From Streptomyces sp. HUAS 15-9 (lineage in GTDB: Bacteria > Actinomycetota > Actinomycetes > Streptomycetales > Streptomycetaceae): a stretch of DNA of 64,000 nucleotides. Position numbers and translations under genes: made by a program. The stretch covers positions 2,046,001-2,110,000 of the forward strand of contig NZ_CP106798.1 in assembly GCF_025642155.1 (NCBI RefSeq), written 5' to 3'. Positions 19,967 to 29,512 of this stretch are shown one piece after another (positions within the stretch are counted from its first letter, which is position 1; each line of letters starts with the position of its first letter). A model generated the notes under the pieces. That model worked only from the letters and a program-made list of their open reading frames with translations. It was not told the DNA's origin and did no database searches.

Positions 19967-21026
19967 GGATTCTCCCGGGCACGATCTGCGGCACCACGGT
20001 GACGCCGAGGTGCGGGACGACGGGTCGGCGCTGGTCGACCTCGCCGTCAACGTCCGCGCCCACACGCCCCCGGCATGGCTGCGGGAGCGGATCGCCGATT
20101 CGCTGACCGGTCTCGCGGCCTACCCGGACGGGCGGGCCGCGCGGGCGGCGGTGGCGGCGCGGCACGGGGTTGCGGTGGAGCGGGTGCTGCTGACGGCGGG
20201 CGCGGCCGAGGCGTTCGTGCTGCTCGCGCGCGCTCTGAAGGTGCGTCTGCCGGTCGTCGTGCACCCGCAGTTCACGGAGCCGGAGGCGGCGCTGCGGGAC
20301 GCGGGCCACACCGTGGACCGGGTGCTGCTGCGGGCGGAGGACGGCTTCCGGCTGGATCCGGCGGCCGTGCCCGAGGACGCCGACCTGGTGGTGATCGGCA
20401 ACCCGACGAATCCCACGTCGGTGCTGCACCCGGCGGCGGCCATCGCGGAACTGGCCCGTCCCGGGCGGACCCTGGTGGTCGACGAGGCGTTCATGGACGC
20501 GGTGCCGGGTGAGCGCGAGGCGCTGGCCGGGCGGACCGACGTACCCGGTCTGGTGGTGCTGCGCAGCCTGACGAAGACCTGGGGTCTGGCGGGGCTGCGG
20601 ATCGGCTATGTGCTGGCCGCGCCGGAGACGATCGCGGAACTGGAGCGGGCCCAGCCGCTGTGGCCGGTGTCCACCCCCGCGCTGGCGGCTGCCCGGGCGT
20701 GTGTGGAGCCCCGGGCCCTGACGGAGGCGGCCCACGCGGCCCGTCGCATCGCGGCGGACCGGGCCCATCTCGTCGCGGGTCTGGAGGAGTTCACCCCGGA
20801 AGGGCTGCGGGTGGTGACTCCCGCGGAGGGCCCCTTCGTCCTCGTACGGCTGCCACGGGCGGCCGCCGTGCGCCGTCATCTGCGCCACCTCGGCTATGCG
20901 GTACGGCGCGGGGACACCTTTCCGGGGCTGGACGAGGAGTGGCTGCGGCTCGCGGTGCGGGACCGGGGGACGGTGAACGGCTTCCTGCGGGCCCTGGACC
21001 AGGCGGTGACGCCGGACGGACGGTGA
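19956..21026 (+). CDS. cobC: CobC-type PLP aminotransferase/decarboxylase
   Basis: A 356-residue fold-type I PLP enzyme, probably L-threonine-O-3-phosphate decarboxylase or a related enzyme supplying aminopropanol phosphate for CobD. Visible motifs: LLTAGAAEAFVLLAR near residues 80-95, VIGNPTNPTS near 147, VVDEAFMD near 175, and the PLP lysine in RSLTKTWGLAGLRIGY near residue 206. It overlaps cbiX by 11 bp, and the ATG at 19956 gives the usual length. It closes the cobalamin block. Class I/II aminotransferases are hard to tell apart, so the exact substrate rests on context. Confidence 0.85.
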   Translation: MRTEDSPGHDLRHHGDAEVRDDGSALVDLAVNVRAHTPPAWLRERIADSLTGLAAYPDGRAARAAVAARHGVAVERVLLTAGAAEAFVLLARALKVRLPVVVHPQFTEPEAALRDAGHTVDRVLLRAEDGFRLDPAAVPEDADLVVIGNPTNPTSVLHPAAAIAELARPGRTLVVDEAFMDAVPGEREALAGRTDVPGLVVLRSLTKTWGLAGLRIGYVLAAPETIAELERAQPLWPVSTPALAAARACVEPRALTEAAHAARRIAADRAHLVAGLEEFTPEGLRVVTPAEGPFVLVRLPRAAAVRRHLRHLGYAVRRGDTFPGLDEEWLRLAVRDRGTVNGFLRALDQAVTPDGR

Positions 21027-21030
21027 GGAC

Positions 21031-21058
21031 GCCGGACGGGCGGCTAGGCTCGTCCGGC
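21031..21058. terminator. Hairpin between convergent cobC and sortase substrate
   Basis: GCCGGACG (21031-21038) and CGTCCGGC (21051-21058) can pair around a 12-nt loop in the 64-bp gap between converging genes. There is no T-run on either side, so it may act as a weak bidirectional terminator. Part of the same sequence (ACGCCGGACGG) is also directly repeated over the end of cobC. Confidence 0.4.
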
Positions 21059-21090
21059 CTCCGATGACCAGGCTGGGCAGGCCCAGGTGC

Positions 21091-21999
21091 TCAGTCCCGG
21101 CGGCGTCGGGCCAGCACCAGCGCTCCCCCGCCCGTCACGACCAGCGCGAGCGCCCCGCCGGCGAGGTAGGGCGTGGTCGAGCTGCCGCCGGTCTTCGCGA
21201 GGCCCGTCTCGGCCGGGGCTCCCTGCGGTCTGACGTCGAGCGCGGGATCGGTGCTCGCCGGGGCTGACGTCGCCGGGTCGGCGGGGCTCTCGCAGGTCGC
21301 CTTGGCGAGGGTCGACGTTCCTTCCACCTCGGCCACGTTGAGCTTCAGGGGGTTGACGGAGACCTTGAGTTCGAGGGCGGTGGCGGCGGCCGTGCGGGAG
21401 GTGGTCTGCCGCTGGGAGAGGTCGAGACGCACCTCGCCGACCCCGGGGACCTTCACCTCTGTCGGGCCGCCCGCGGTGAGCCTCACGCGCTTGCCGAGCA
21501 CCGTGACCGCGCCCAGCACGTTCGATGACGCGACGGGCTGCTTGCCGGCCTCGCAGGTCGCCTGCGCGGTGACCGTCTCGACCTCGACGAGGGACAACAG
21601 GGGCAGACCGGGGACATGGAGCTTGGCGTGGGCGAGGCGGACGGAGCCCTCGGCGCGGCTCGCCGAGACCGTGGCCTTGGCCGCGGCGACGTCCGCGCCC
21701 AGCACGGCGAACGGCTTGCCGCCTGCCACACCGTCGAGCTCGGCGGTGAGCGCGGTCTTCGACGCGCTCCGCGGTGCCTGGACCTCGTTGAGCGAGACCG
21801 CGAGCGGGACGTTCACGGACCTGTCGAGCAGGGACACATCGAGCCCGGTGCGCAGGACGACGGCGCTCGCGCGACCGTGGTCGGTGGTCGCGTGCGCGGA
21901 GCCCGCGCCGCCCAACGTCGCGGGGCCGGCGGCGAGGGCCGTGGCCGTCGCGACGGTCACGAGACGGCGTGCGGGCATGCGGAAGTGGTTGCCGTTCAA
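21091..21999 (-). CDS. LAxTG sortase-anchored surface protein (SCO1860-like)
   Basis: A 302-residue exported protein. Residues 1 to about 38 form a signal peptide (RRLVTVATATALAAGPATL, cut after SAHA). The middle is a repetitive Val/Ala-rich region with two Cys-containing segments (AQATCEAGKQPV and AKATCESPADPA). A Pro/Thr/Asp spacer follows, then LAKTG at 267-271, a hydrophobic helix and the tail RRRRD. This is the sorting signal used by class E sortases of streptomycetes, so the protein is probably linked to peptidoglycan. It converges with the cobalamin genes. Its function is unknown. Confidence 0.85.
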   Translation of the reverse strand: MNGNHFRMPARRLVTVATATALAAGPATLGGAGSAHATTDHGRASAVVLRTGLDVSLLDRSVNVPLAVSLNEVQAPRSASKTALTAELDGVAGGKPFAVLGADVAAAKATVSASRAEGSVRLAHAKLHVPGLPLLSLVEVETVTAQATCEAGKQPVASSNVLGAVTVLGKRVRLTAGGPTEVKVPGVGEVRLDLSQRQTTSRTAAATALELKVSVNPLKLNVAEVEGTSTLAKATCESPADPATSAPASTDPALDVRPQGAPAETGLAKTGGSSTTPYLAGGALALVVTGGGALVLARRRRD

Positions 22000-22150
22000 G
22001 GTGTGGGACCCCCAGACGAGACATGCTTGGGACCCGGTCAGAATTACGCACTGTGGGTGAACGGTCAGTAATCCCGCGTTACTTCACTCCATCGTGGACT
22101 TTCCGTGAACCCTTTCGAATCTCACGGCACAGGTGTTCGCCTGTTCGTCT

Positions 22151-23242
22151 CTACTCGACGACTCTCCCGTTGAGCACCACACGTCGCGGCGCCGCCAGCA
22201 CCCGTACGTCCGCCCGCGGATCCGCCTCGTACACCACCAGGTCCGCCGGAGCCGCCTCCTCGAGACCGGGCCGCCCGAGCCACTTCCGGGCTCGCCAGGC
22301 CGTGGCCGACAGGGCCTCGACCGGCGGGATCCCGGCGGTGACCAGTTCCGCCACCTCGCCCGCGACCAGACCGTGCGCCAGTGAGCCGCCGGCGTCCGTG
22401 CCGACGTACACCGGGATCCCGGCGTCGTACGCACCGCGCACCGTGTCGTAGCGCCGCTCGTGCAGCCGCCGCATATGGGCCGACCAGCGCGGGTACCGGG
22501 ACTCACCGCCGTCGGCGAGCCGGGGGAAGGTGGCGATGTTGACGAGGGTCGGGACGATCGCGACACCGCGCTCGGCGAACAGCGGGATCAGGTCCTCCGT
22601 CAGACCCGTGGCGTGCTCGACGCAGTCGATGCCCGCCTCGACCAGGTCCCGCAGGGAGCTCTGGGCGAAGCAGTGCGCGGTGACCCGGGCGCCGAGCCGG
22701 TGGGCCTCCGCGATCGCCGCCTCGACCGCGTCGCGCGGCCAGCAGGCCGACAGATCGCCGAGGTCGCGGTCGATCCAGTCGCCGACCAGTTTCACCCAGC
22801 CGTCGCCGCGCCGGGCCTCCTGGGCGACGTACGCGACCAGCTCGTCCGGCTCGATCTCGTGGGCGTAGTTCCTTATGTAGCGGCGGGTGCGGGCGATGTG
22901 CCGGCCGGCCCGGATGATCTTCGGGAGGTCCTCGCGGTCGTCGACCCAGCGGGTGTCGGAGGGCGAGCCCGCGTCGCGGATCAGCAGGGTGCCCGCCTCC
23001 CGGTCGGTCAGCGCCTGCTTCTCCGCGACGTCCGCGTCGACCGGGCCGTGTGCGCCCAGGCCCACGTGGCAGTGCGCGTCGACGAGGCCGGGCAGCGCCC
23101 AGCCCTCTACGGTCCGGATGTCCTGGGCGCCGGCCGGACGGTCGTAGGAGATCCGCCCTCCGACGACCCACAGCTCGTCACGGACCTCGTCGGGGCCGAC
23201 GAGGATCCGCCCCTTCACGTGCAGCACCGCGTGATCGCTCAT
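22151..23242 (-). CDS. Amidohydrolase family protein
   Basis: A metal-dependent hydrolase of 363 residues with an imidazolonepropionase/prolidase-like TIM barrel. Metal ligands are visible: HCH in LVDAHCHVGLG near residue 55, the lysine in GWVKLVGDW near 150, AHCFAQ near 190, CVEHATG near 213, and the late aspartate in VGTDAGGS near 287. The family-typical composite barrel ends with GLEEAAPADLVVYEADP. An upstream in-frame ATG adds three residues. The ATG at 23242 (MSDHAV) fits better. The substrate cannot be predicted. It is followed by the sortase substrate gene 151 bp downstream, with room for a separate promoter. Confidence 0.85.
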   Translation of the reverse strand: MSDHAVLHVKGRILVGPDEVRDELWVVGGRISYDRPAGAQDIRTVEGWALPGLVDAHCHVGLGAHGPVDADVAEKQALTDREAGTLLIRDAGSPSDTRWVDDREDLPKIIRAGRHIARTRRYIRNYAHEIEPDELVAYVAQEARRGDGWVKLVGDWIDRDLGDLSACWPRDAVEAAIAEAHRLGARVTAHCFAQSSLRDLVEAGIDCVEHATGLTEDLIPLFAERGVAIVPTLVNIATFPRLADGGESRYPRWSAHMRRLHERRYDTVRGAYDAGIPVYVGTDAGGSLAHGLVAGEVAELVTAGIPPVEALSATAWRARKWLGRPGLEEAAPADLVVYEADPRADVRVLAAPRRVVLNGRVVE

Positions 23243-23261
23243 GTACCGCACCTTAGGACAG

Positions 23262-24065
23262 CTACCCCTCGGACTTCCCCACCTGGTCCGAGGTCTCCTC
23301 CTCCACCTCGGCCATCGCCGGGTCGAGCAGGCGGGAGAGGAAGTGCCGGGTGCGCTCGTGCTGCGGGCTGCCGATGACCTGGGCGGGGGGGCCGTCCTCG
23401 ACGATCACGCCGCCGTCCATGAAGACGACCCGGTCGGCGACCTCACGGGCGAAGGTCATCTCATGGGTGACGACCATCATCGTCATGCCCTCGTCGGCGA
23501 GCATGCGCATGACGGCGAGAACGTCCCCCACCAGCTCGGGGTCGAGCGCCGAGGTCGGCTCGTCGAACAGCATCACCTCGGGTCCCATCGCGAGCGAGCG
23601 GGCGATGGCGACGCGCTGCTGCTGGCCGCCGGAGAGGGAGGACGGGTAGGCCTCCGCCTTCTCGGTGAGGCCGACCCGCGCCAGGTTCTCGGCGGCGATC
23701 CTCGCGGCCGTCGCCTTGTCGCGCCGGAGCACCCGGCGCTGCGGCAGGGTGAGGTTCTCGGTCACCGACAGATGCGGGAACAGGTTGAACTGCTGGAACA
23801 CCATGCCGATACGGCGGCGTACGGCGTCGATGTCGACGTCGGGGTCGGTGACCTCGGTGCCGCCGACGAAGACCTGGCCCTTGGTGGGTTCCTCCAGCAG
23901 GTTGACGCATCGCAGGAGCGTCGACTTGCCGGAGCCGGACGGGCCGATGACGCAGACCACCTCACCCTGGGCGATCTCCAGGTCGATGCCCTTGAGCACC
24001 TGGTTGTCGCCGAAGGACTTGTGCAGGTCACGGACCTGGATCTCAGCGGTGCCGCGGATACTCAC
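23262..24065 (-). CDS. Amino acid ABC transporter ATP-binding protein
   Basis: A 267-residue ATPase of the polar amino acid (GlnQ/HisP) type. Walker A is GPSGSGKST at 41-49, the Q-loop is [11 protein letters not shown], the signature is LSGGQQQR, and Walker B is [13 protein letters not shown] followed by the switch His in VVTHEM. The frame is open 25 codons upstream, but GTG 24065 overlaps the permease stop (GTGA) and gives the normal N-terminus. It is the last gene of a three-gene operon and powers uptake of glutamine, glutamate or a similar amino acid. Confidence 0.94.
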   Translation of the reverse strand: MSIRGTAEIQVRDLHKSFGDNQVLKGIDLEIAQGEVVCVIGPSGSGKSTLLRCVNLLEEPTKGQVFVGGTEVTDPDVDIDAVRRRIGMVFQQFNLFPHLSVTENLTLPQRRVLRRDKATAARIAAENLARVGLTEKAEAYPSSLSGGQQQRVAIARSLAMGPEVMLFDEPTSALDPELVGDVLAVMRMLADEGMTMMVVTHEMTFAREVADRVVFMDGGVIVEDGPPAQVIGSPQHERTRHFLSRLLDPAMAEVEEETSDQVGKSEG

Positions 24066-24895
24066 TTGACCGCCTCCTGGGCATTGGCCTCCAAGCGGCG
24101 CGCGACGAAGCCGAGCGGGATCGTGACGAGCAGATAGCACAGGCCCGCGACCAGGATCGGCGTGGAGTTGGCGGTCGTGCTGGCCAGGTCACGGCCGAAC
24201 TTCGACAGTTCGCGCTCCTCCAGGGTCACCCCGAGCAGCAGGACTAGGGAGGAGTCCTTGAAGAGCATGATGAACTCGTTGGTGAGCGGCGGGAGGACGA
24301 TCCGGAACGCCTGCGGGATGATGATCGAGACCATCGCGCGGGCGGGCGAGAAGCCCAGCGAGCGGGCCGCCTCCATCTGCCCCTTGGGCACCGCCTGGAT
24401 GCCGGCGCGGAACGTCTCCGCCATGTAGGCGGCTCCGATCAGACCGAGCCCGATTGCGGCCTTGCCGTAGGTGCCGCCCGGGATCTCCGTGCCGGGGAAG
24501 GCCAGCGGCACGGCCACGCCGATGAAGACGAAGATCAGCAGTGCGGGCAGGCCGCGGAAGACCTCGATGAAGACGCTCGCGACCCAGCGGTACGGGCCCA
24601 CGGACGACAGCCGCATCAGCGCGACGACCAGCCCGAGGGCCATGGCGAGCACGAAGCCGGACACCGTGTAGAGCACGGTGTTCTTCAGCGCCAGCGTGAT
24701 GACGTCGGGGAACATCTGCTTGGCGATGTCCGGCTGCGCGAACTGGTTCCGCAGCCGCCCCCAGTCCGCCGTGACCGCGAGGGCGATCACGGCGGCGGCG
24801 AAGACGGTGTACTGGACGCCACGCGACAGGCTGCGCTTCTGGCGCCGGGTAAGACCCTTTTTCTTCGGCTGGAGTGCTGCGTCTGTGTCGGTCAT
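24062..24895 (-). CDS. Amino acid ABC transporter permease
   Basis: A membrane permease of 277 residues, HisM/GlnP type, with about five hydrophobic helices and an Arg/Lys-rich cytoplasmic N-terminus ([11 protein letters not shown]). The conserved permease loop [20 protein letters not shown] (about residues 178-197) contacts the ATPase. A single permease implies it works as a homodimer. It lies between the binding-protein gene (4 bp upstream) and the ATPase gene (4-bp overlap). Confidence 0.93.
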   Translation of the reverse strand: MTDTDAALQPKKKGLTRRQKRSLSRGVQYTVFAAAVIALAVTADWGRLRNQFAQPDIAKQMFPDVITLALKNTVLYTVSGFVLAMALGLVVALMRLSSVGPYRWVASVFIEVFRGLPALLIFVFIGVAVPLAFPGTEIPGGTYGKAAIGLGLIGAAYMAETFRAGIQAVPKGQMEAARSLGFSPARAMVSIIIPQAFRIVLPPLTNEFIMLFKDSSLVLLLGVTLEERELSKFGRDLASTTANSTPILVAGLCYLLVTIPLGFVARRLEANAQEAVK

Positions 24896-24899
24896 GGGG

Positions 24900-25754
24900 T
24901 CAGGACGCGGAGGGCGAGGCGGACGCGGACGCGGGGTACGGGCCGATCCACTTCTCGTACAGCTTCTGGTACGTGCCGTCGGACTTGGCGCCGGCGAGCG
25001 CCTTGTTGATCGCGGCGAGGAGCTTGGTGCTGCCCTTCTTCACCGTGAAGCCGTACTGCTCACCGGTGTTGAGGTTGTCGACCACCTTGAAGGCGTCCGC
25101 GTTGGCCTTGTCCTTCAGCCAGCCCTGGACGACCGGGTAGTCGATGACGACCGCCTGGACCTGGCCGGTGCGCAGGCCGTTGAGGACCGCGTCGGAGGAC
25201 TCGAAGGAGACCGGGTCGAAGCCCTTGCTCTTCGCGTAGTCCTCGCCGGTGGTCTGCGCCTGGGCGCCGAGCTTCTTGCCCTTGGCCTTGACGTCGGCGA
25301 GCGAGGTGAGGCCGCTCTTCTTGTCGACGAGGACGGCCTGGGTGGCGTCGAAGTACGGGTCGGAGAAGTCGACGTTCTTCTTGCGCTCGGCCGTGATGGT
25401 CATGCCCGCGGCGGCCACGTCGCACTGGCCGGAGTTCAGGAACGCGCCGGTCTTGAAGTTCTCGAACGGCGTGTCGAGGATCGTCTGCTTCACCCCGAGG
25501 TCCTTGGCGACGAGGTCGATCAGTGACACGTCGAAGCCCTGCACCTTGCCGTCGATCTCCGACTGGAAGGGCGGGTAGGGCAGGTGGGTGCAGGTGGTGA
25601 GCTGCCCGGCCTTGGCGAGCTCGACCCCGCCGACGGCCGTCTTCTTGGCGCCGCCGCCGTTGTCGCTCGACGAGCAGCCGGCCACGAGCACGAGCCCGAC
25701 CGTCGCGGTGGTTGCCGCCAGGACGCGGGCCCGGCGCCCGAAGAGCGTGTTCAC
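24900..25754 (-). CDS. Amino acid-binding lipoprotein of ABC transporter
   Basis: A 284-residue family 3 extracellular solute-binding protein. The N-terminus RRARVLAATTATVGLVLVAGC is a lipoprotein signal ending in the lipobox LVAGC, with the lipidated Cys near residue 26. The family signature GFDVSLIDLVAKDLG lies near 73-87, and ligand-contact regions such as DVAAAGMTIT follow. GTG 25754 has a strong GGAGGTC ribosome site 7 nt upstream. It delivers a polar amino acid, probably glutamate or glutamine, to the permease encoded just downstream. Confidence 0.93.
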   Translation of the reverse strand: MNTLFGRRARVLAATTATVGLVLVAGCSSSDNGGGAKKTAVGGVELAKAGQLTTCTHLPYPPFQSEIDGKVQGFDVSLIDLVAKDLGVKQTILDTPFENFKTGAFLNSGQCDVAAAGMTITAERKKNVDFSDPYFDATQAVLVDKKSGLTSLADVKAKGKKLGAQAQTTGEDYAKSKGFDPVSFESSDAVLNGLRTGQVQAVVIDYPVVQGWLKDKANADAFKVVDNLNTGEQYGFTVKKGSTKLLAAINKALAGAKSDGTYQKLYEKWIGPYPASASASPSAS

Positions 25755-25805
25755 GAGGGGTGACCTCCTGTGGGGGAGCTTTGGATTCCGGTTGCAGGAG
25801 CTCCG

Positions 25806-25833
25806 ATTATAAGGAGATGTTTGGGTCTCTCAA
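25806..25833 (-). promoter_or_regulatory. Near-consensus promoter of the amino acid ABC operon
   Basis: On the minus strand TTGAGA (25833-25828) and a perfect TATAAT (25811-25806) are separated by 16 bp, a very good match to the vegetative sigma HrdB consensus. It lies 52 bp before the binding-protein start. Such a close match is uncommon in this genus and suggests strong transcription. Confidence 0.75.
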
Positions 25834-25842
25834 ACCAAACCC

Positions 25843-26136
25843 ATGGCAGCGGGGTCACACGGCCTGCGAGTCGACGGCCGAAGGGGCGTGATCTCGGCCG
25901 ATCACCCGGAGATGCCGGCGCTGGAGCGGTGCCTCGAGTGGATCGAGGCAGAGGGGGTGGACGCGGTGAGCGTCCGGCGCCGGGCCGCCGCGCCGGCCAC
26001 GCGGGTGCGGGCGGTGGGTCTGGGCGGAGGTCTGGCGCCGTACGCTGCGGGGCACCCGGACGTCCTGTGGGAGCGAATCGACGGAGTCACCGGGGCCGGA
26101 ATTCAGGGAAATTTCGGAATCACTTTTCGTCGATAG
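25843..26136 (+). CDS. Hypothetical protein, divergent from ABC operon
   Basis: A 97-residue frame with normal streptomycete third-position GC for most of its length, falling to AT-richer codons in the last 12 residues. It has no signal peptide, membrane segment or recognised motif. The composition is Arg/Glu/Gly-rich (GVISADHPEMPALERCLEWI near 21-40). There is no clear ribosome binding site, and the start lies 10 bp from the opposing promoter, so its transcript would need to be nearly leaderless or start elsewhere. It could be a real small protein or a remnant. Confidence 0.5.
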   Translation: MAAGSHGLRVDGRRGVISADHPEMPALERCLEWIEAEGVDAVSVRRRAAAPATRVRAVGLGGGLAPYAAGHPDVLWERIDGVTGAGIQGNFGITFRR

Positions 26137-26311
26137 CTTTCCCGAGTTCTTCTGCCCGCTTTTTGCGGAGCTAAACAAGGGTGATTTCATCCGGGTTTCA
26201 ACCCTGTGACACACTCCACATAGCCAGTGTATTTGTCCCGTTTTATGCGGTGCAAATCGCCACATTTCTTCAGTCAGACCCCTCCCGGCCACACCCCCAC
26301 TCCGTGCATTT

Positions 26312-26335
26312 TTGAATTTGCCTCGCTAAATTCAA
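26312..26335 (+). promoter_or_regulatory. Inverted repeat directly before ectA start
   Basis: TTGAATTT (26312-26319) and AAATTCAA (26328-26335) form a perfect 8-bp inverted repeat with an 8-nt spacer, ending 5 nt before the ectA ATG. The surrounding leader is unusually AT-rich, and no purine-rich ribosome binding site is visible. It may be an operator, or an RNA hairpin covering the initiation region. Which one cannot be told from sequence. Confidence 0.55.
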
Positions 26336-26340
26336 GCCGC

Positions 26341-26874
26341 ATGACTGCCGCACAAGCAGACCTGCTCATCGACCGACCGGAGGTGACGGACGGGGGTTCC
26401 CTCTGGCGTATCGCCAAGGACTCCGGGACCCTCGACCTGAACTCCTCGTACAGCTATCTGCTGTGGTGCCGCGACTTCGCCGGAACATCGGCGGTCGCGC
26501 GCGGGGCGGACGGGAAGCCCGTCGGATTCGTCACCGGCTACGTACGGCCGGAGCGCCCCCACACCCTGCTCGTCTGGCAGGTGGCGGTCGACGCGGCCCA
26601 CCGGGGGCGCGGCATCGCCGCCGCGCTGCTCGACGGACTGACCGCGCGGATCGGCGCCGAGCGCCCGATCATCTCCGTCGAGACGACCATCACACCCGGC
26701 AACACCGCCTCCGAGCGCCTGTTCACCTCGTACGCCGACCGGCACGGCGCCGGTCTCACCCGCGAGGTGCTGTTCGACGCGGGCCTGTTCCCTGACGGCG
26801 CCCACGAGCCCGAGATCCTGTACCGCATCGGGCCGTTGACCCCCCACATCGCACCGAGGAGCGATCAACCGTGA
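26341..26874 (+). CDS. ectA: L-2,4-diaminobutyrate acetyltransferase EctA
   Basis: A 177-residue GNAT enzyme that acetylates diaminobutyrate, the second step of ectoine synthesis. The acetyl-CoA motif is [20 protein letters not shown] at about 83-102, and the family-specific [19 protein letters not shown] is near 32-50. The frame is open upstream, but the ATG at 26341 gives the family N-terminus. First gene of ectABCD; its stop overlaps the ectB GTG by 4 bp. Confidence 0.95.
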   Translation: MTAAQADLLIDRPEVTDGGSLWRIAKDSGTLDLNSSYSYLLWCRDFAGTSAVARGADGKPVGFVTGYVRPERPHTLLVWQVAVDAAHRGRGIAAALLDGLTARIGAERPIISVETTITPGNTASERLFTSYADRHGAGLTREVLFDAGLFPDGAHEPEILYRIGPLTPHIAPRSDQP

Positions 26875-28142
26875 CCATCACCCAGCCCGACCTCAGCGTC
26901 TTCGAGACCCTGGAGTCCGAGGTACGCAGCTACTGCCGCGGCTGGCCCACCGTCTTCGACCGTGCGCAGGGCAGCCTGATGTACGACGAGGACGGACACC
27001 GGTACCTCGACTTCTTCGCCGGAGCGGGCTCGCTCAACTACGGCCACAACAACCCCGTCCTGAAACGGGCGTTGATCGACTACCTGATGCGCGACGGGGT
27101 CACCCACGGGCTCGACATGTCCACCACGGCCAAGCGGTCCTTCCTGCAGACCTTCCAGGACCTGGTGCTGCGGCCGCGCGACCTGCCGTACAAGGTCATG
27201 TTCCCGGGGCCGACCGGCACCAACGCCGTGGAGTCCGCGCTGAAGCTGGCCCGGAAGGTGAAGGGCCGCGAGGCGATCGTGTCGTTCACCAACGCCTTCC
27301 ACGGCATGTCCCTCGGCTCGCTCGCCGTGACCGGCAACGCCTTCAAGCGGGCCGGTGCCGGCATACCGCTGGTGCACGGGACGCCCATGCCGTTCGACAA
27401 CTACTTCGACGGCCAGGTCCCCGACTTCCTGTGGTTCGAGCGGCTGCTGGAGGACCAGGGGTCCGGGCTCAACAAGCCGGCCGCCGTGATCGTGGAGACC
27501 GTGCAGGGCGAGGGCGGCATCAACGTCGCGCGTCCGGAGTGGCTGCGCGCCCTGGCCGACCTGTGCGAGCGGCAGGACATGCTGCTGATCGTCGACGACA
27601 TCCAGATGGGATGCGGCCGCACCGGTGCCTTCTTCTCCTTCGAGGAGGCCGGGATCGTGCCCGACATCGTCACCGTGTCGAAGTCCATCAGCGGTTACGG
27701 GCTGCCCATGTCGCTCTGCCTGTTCCGGCCCGAGCTGGACATCTGGGAGCCGGGCGAGCACAACGGCACCTTCCGCGGCAACAACCCCGCGTTCGTCACC
27801 GCCACCGCGGCCCTGGAGACGTACTGGACCGACGGGTCCGCCATGGAGAAGCAGACCCGGGCCCGCGGCGAGCAGATCGAGCAGGCGCTCGTCTCCGTCA
27901 CCGAGGAGAACCTCGCCGATGTGAAGGAGTACCGGGGCCGGGGGCTCGTGTGGGGCATGGAGTTCCACGACAAGGCACGCGCCGACCGGGTCGCGCGGCG
28001 TGCCTTCGAGCTCGGGCTGCTCATCGAGACGTCCGGCCCGGAGGGCGAGGTCGTCAAGCTGCTGCCGGCCCTCACCGTCACCCCCGAGGAACTGGACGAG
28101 GGACTGAGCGTCCTCGCCCGGTCCGTTCGCGAAACCATCTAG
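26871..28142 (+). CDS. ectB: Diaminobutyrate-2-oxoglutarate aminotransferase EctB
   Basis: A PLP enzyme of 423 residues (class III aminotransferase) that makes L-2,4-diaminobutyrate from aspartate semialdehyde and glutamate, the first committed ectoine step. Motifs: [19 protein letters not shown] near 112-130, [12 protein letters not shown] near 243, and the PLP lysine in [14 protein letters not shown] near residue 271. GTG 26871 overlaps the ectA stop. The gene ends 20 bp before ectC. Confidence 0.96.
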   Translation: MTITQPDLSVFETLESEVRSYCRGWPTVFDRAQGSLMYDEDGHRYLDFFAGAGSLNYGHNNPVLKRALIDYLMRDGVTHGLDMSTTAKRSFLQTFQDLVLRPRDLPYKVMFPGPTGTNAVESALKLARKVKGREAIVSFTNAFHGMSLGSLAVTGNAFKRAGAGIPLVHGTPMPFDNYFDGQVPDFLWFERLLEDQGSGLNKPAAVIVETVQGEGGINVARPEWLRALADLCERQDMLLIVDDIQMGCGRTGAFFSFEEAGIVPDIVTVSKSISGYGLPMSLCLFRPELDIWEPGEHNGTFRGNNPAFVTATAALETYWTDGSAMEKQTRARGEQIEQALVSVTEENLADVKEYRGRGLVWGMEFHDKARADRVARRAFELGLLIETSGPEGEVVKLLPALTVTPEELDEGLSVLARSVRETI

Positions 28143-28162
28143 CAAGGAGGCTGTGCACCACC

Positions 28163-28567
28163 GTGATCGTCCGTTCGTTCAAGGACATCGAAGGCACCGA
28201 CCGGCACGTGAGGTCGGCGTCCGGCACCTGGGAGAGCAAGCGCATCGTCCTCGCCAAGGAACGGGTCGGCTTCTCCCTCCACGAGACCGTTCTGTACGCG
28301 GGGACGGAGACGTCGATGTGGTACGCGAACCACGTCGAGGCCGTCGTGTGTGTCGAGGGCGCGGCCGAGCTCACCGACCACGAGACCGGGAGGACGTACT
28401 CCATCACTCCCGGGACCATGTACCTCCTCGACGGGCACGAGCGGCACACGCTCCGTGTCCAGGAGGACTTCCGCTGCATCTGCGTGTTCAACCCGCCCGT
28501 GACGGGACGGGAGGACCACGACGAGAACGGCGTTTACCCCCTGCTCACCGAACCGGAGGAGGTGTGA
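28163..28567 (+). CDS. ectC: L-ectoine synthase EctC
   Basis: A cupin-fold enzyme of 134 residues that cyclises N-acetyl-diaminobutyrate to ectoine. Typical EctC segments are visible: [13 protein letters not shown] at the N-terminus, METALBINDING-type residues in [11 protein letters not shown] near 52-62, and [11 protein letters not shown] near 92-102. The GTG at 28163 is preceded by AAGGAGG at 28144-28150. It is followed 5 bp later by ectD. Confidence 0.95.
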   Translation: MIVRSFKDIEGTDRHVRSASGTWESKRIVLAKERVGFSLHETVLYAGTETSMWYANHVEAVVCVEGAAELTDHETGRTYSITPGTMYLLDGHERHTLRVQEDFRCICVFNPPVTGREDHDENGVYPLLTEPEEV

Positions 28568-28572
28568 GTTCC

Positions 28573-29457
28573 ATGACCGTCACCGATCTCTATCCCAGCC
28601 GCGGCGCCGCAGAGGTGTCCGTCCCGCGTCAGGACCCGGTCGTCTGGGGCGCCCCCGACACCCCCGGCCCGGTTCCGACGGCCGACCTGCAGGCGTACGA
28701 GCGCGACGGCTTCCTCGCGATCGACCAGCTGATCACCGATGACGAGGTCGCCGTCTACCGGCGTGAGCTGGAGCGGCTCGTCGCCGACCCGGCGATCCGC
28801 GCCGACGAACGCTCCGTCGTCGAACCGAAGTCGAAGGAGATCCGCTCCGTCTTCGAGGTGCACCGGATCAGTGAGGTGTTCGCCTCGCTCGTGAGGGACG
28901 AGCGGGTCGTCGGGCGGGCCCGGCAGATCCTGGGCTCGGACGTGTACGTCCACCAGTCCCGGATCAACGTCAAGCCCGGGTTCGGGGCCAGCGGGTTCTA
29001 CTGGCACTCGGACTTCGAGACCTGGCACGCCGAGGACGGTCTGCCGAACATGCGGACGGTGTCCGTGTCGATCGCGCTGACCGAGAACCTCGACACCAAC
29101 GGCGGGCTCATGATCATGCCGGGCTCGCACCGGACGTTCCTCGGGTGCGCGGGAGCCACGCCCGAGGACAACTACAAGAAGTCGCTGCAGATGCAGGACG
29201 CGGGCACGCCGTCCGACGAGGCGCTGACCGCCATGGCGGGCGAGTACGGCATCCGGCTCTTCACCGGCCGGGCCGGCTCCGCCACCTGGTTCGACTGCAA
29301 CTGCATGCACGGGTCCGGCGACAACATAACGCCGTTCCCGCGCAGCAACGTCTTCATCGTGTTCAACAGCGTGGACAACGCGGCGGTCGAGCCCTTCGCG
29401 GCTCCGGTACGGCGGCCGGAGTTCATCGGGGCGCGGGACTTCACCCCGGTGCGCTGA
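28573..29457 (+). CDS. ectD: Ectoine 5-hydroxylase EctD
   Basis: A non-haem Fe(II)/2-oxoglutarate dioxygenase of 294 residues that makes 5-hydroxyectoine. The iron ligands are recognisable: His and Asp in FYWHSDFETWH near residues 146 and 148, and the distal His in CNCMHGSGDN near 246. The signature QSRINVKPGFGASGFYWHSD is present just before the first ligands. ATG 28573 matches the family length. As the last gene of ectABCD it suggests that the strain makes both ectoines. Confidence 0.95.
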   Translation: MTVTDLYPSRGAAEVSVPRQDPVVWGAPDTPGPVPTADLQAYERDGFLAIDQLITDDEVAVYRRELERLVADPAIRADERSVVEPKSKEIRSVFEVHRISEVFASLVRDERVVGRARQILGSDVYVHQSRINVKPGFGASGFYWHSDFETWHAEDGLPNMRTVSVSIALTENLDTNGGLMIMPGSHRTFLGCAGATPEDNYKKSLQMQDAGTPSDEALTAMAGEYGIRLFTGRAGSATWFDCNCMHGSGDNITPFPRSNVFIVFNSVDNAAVEPFAAPVRRPEFIGARDFTPVR

Positions 29458-29512
29458 GCTGCCGCCTGCGCTGAGCTACTGCCAGGCCGCCGAGGCCGCC
29501 CGCGCCAGAGGG

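Noticed and set aside
22030..22085. A second PHO box (GTTCACCC on the minus strand)
   Set aside because: Only a single unit is present, without a second repeat at 11-nt spacing.
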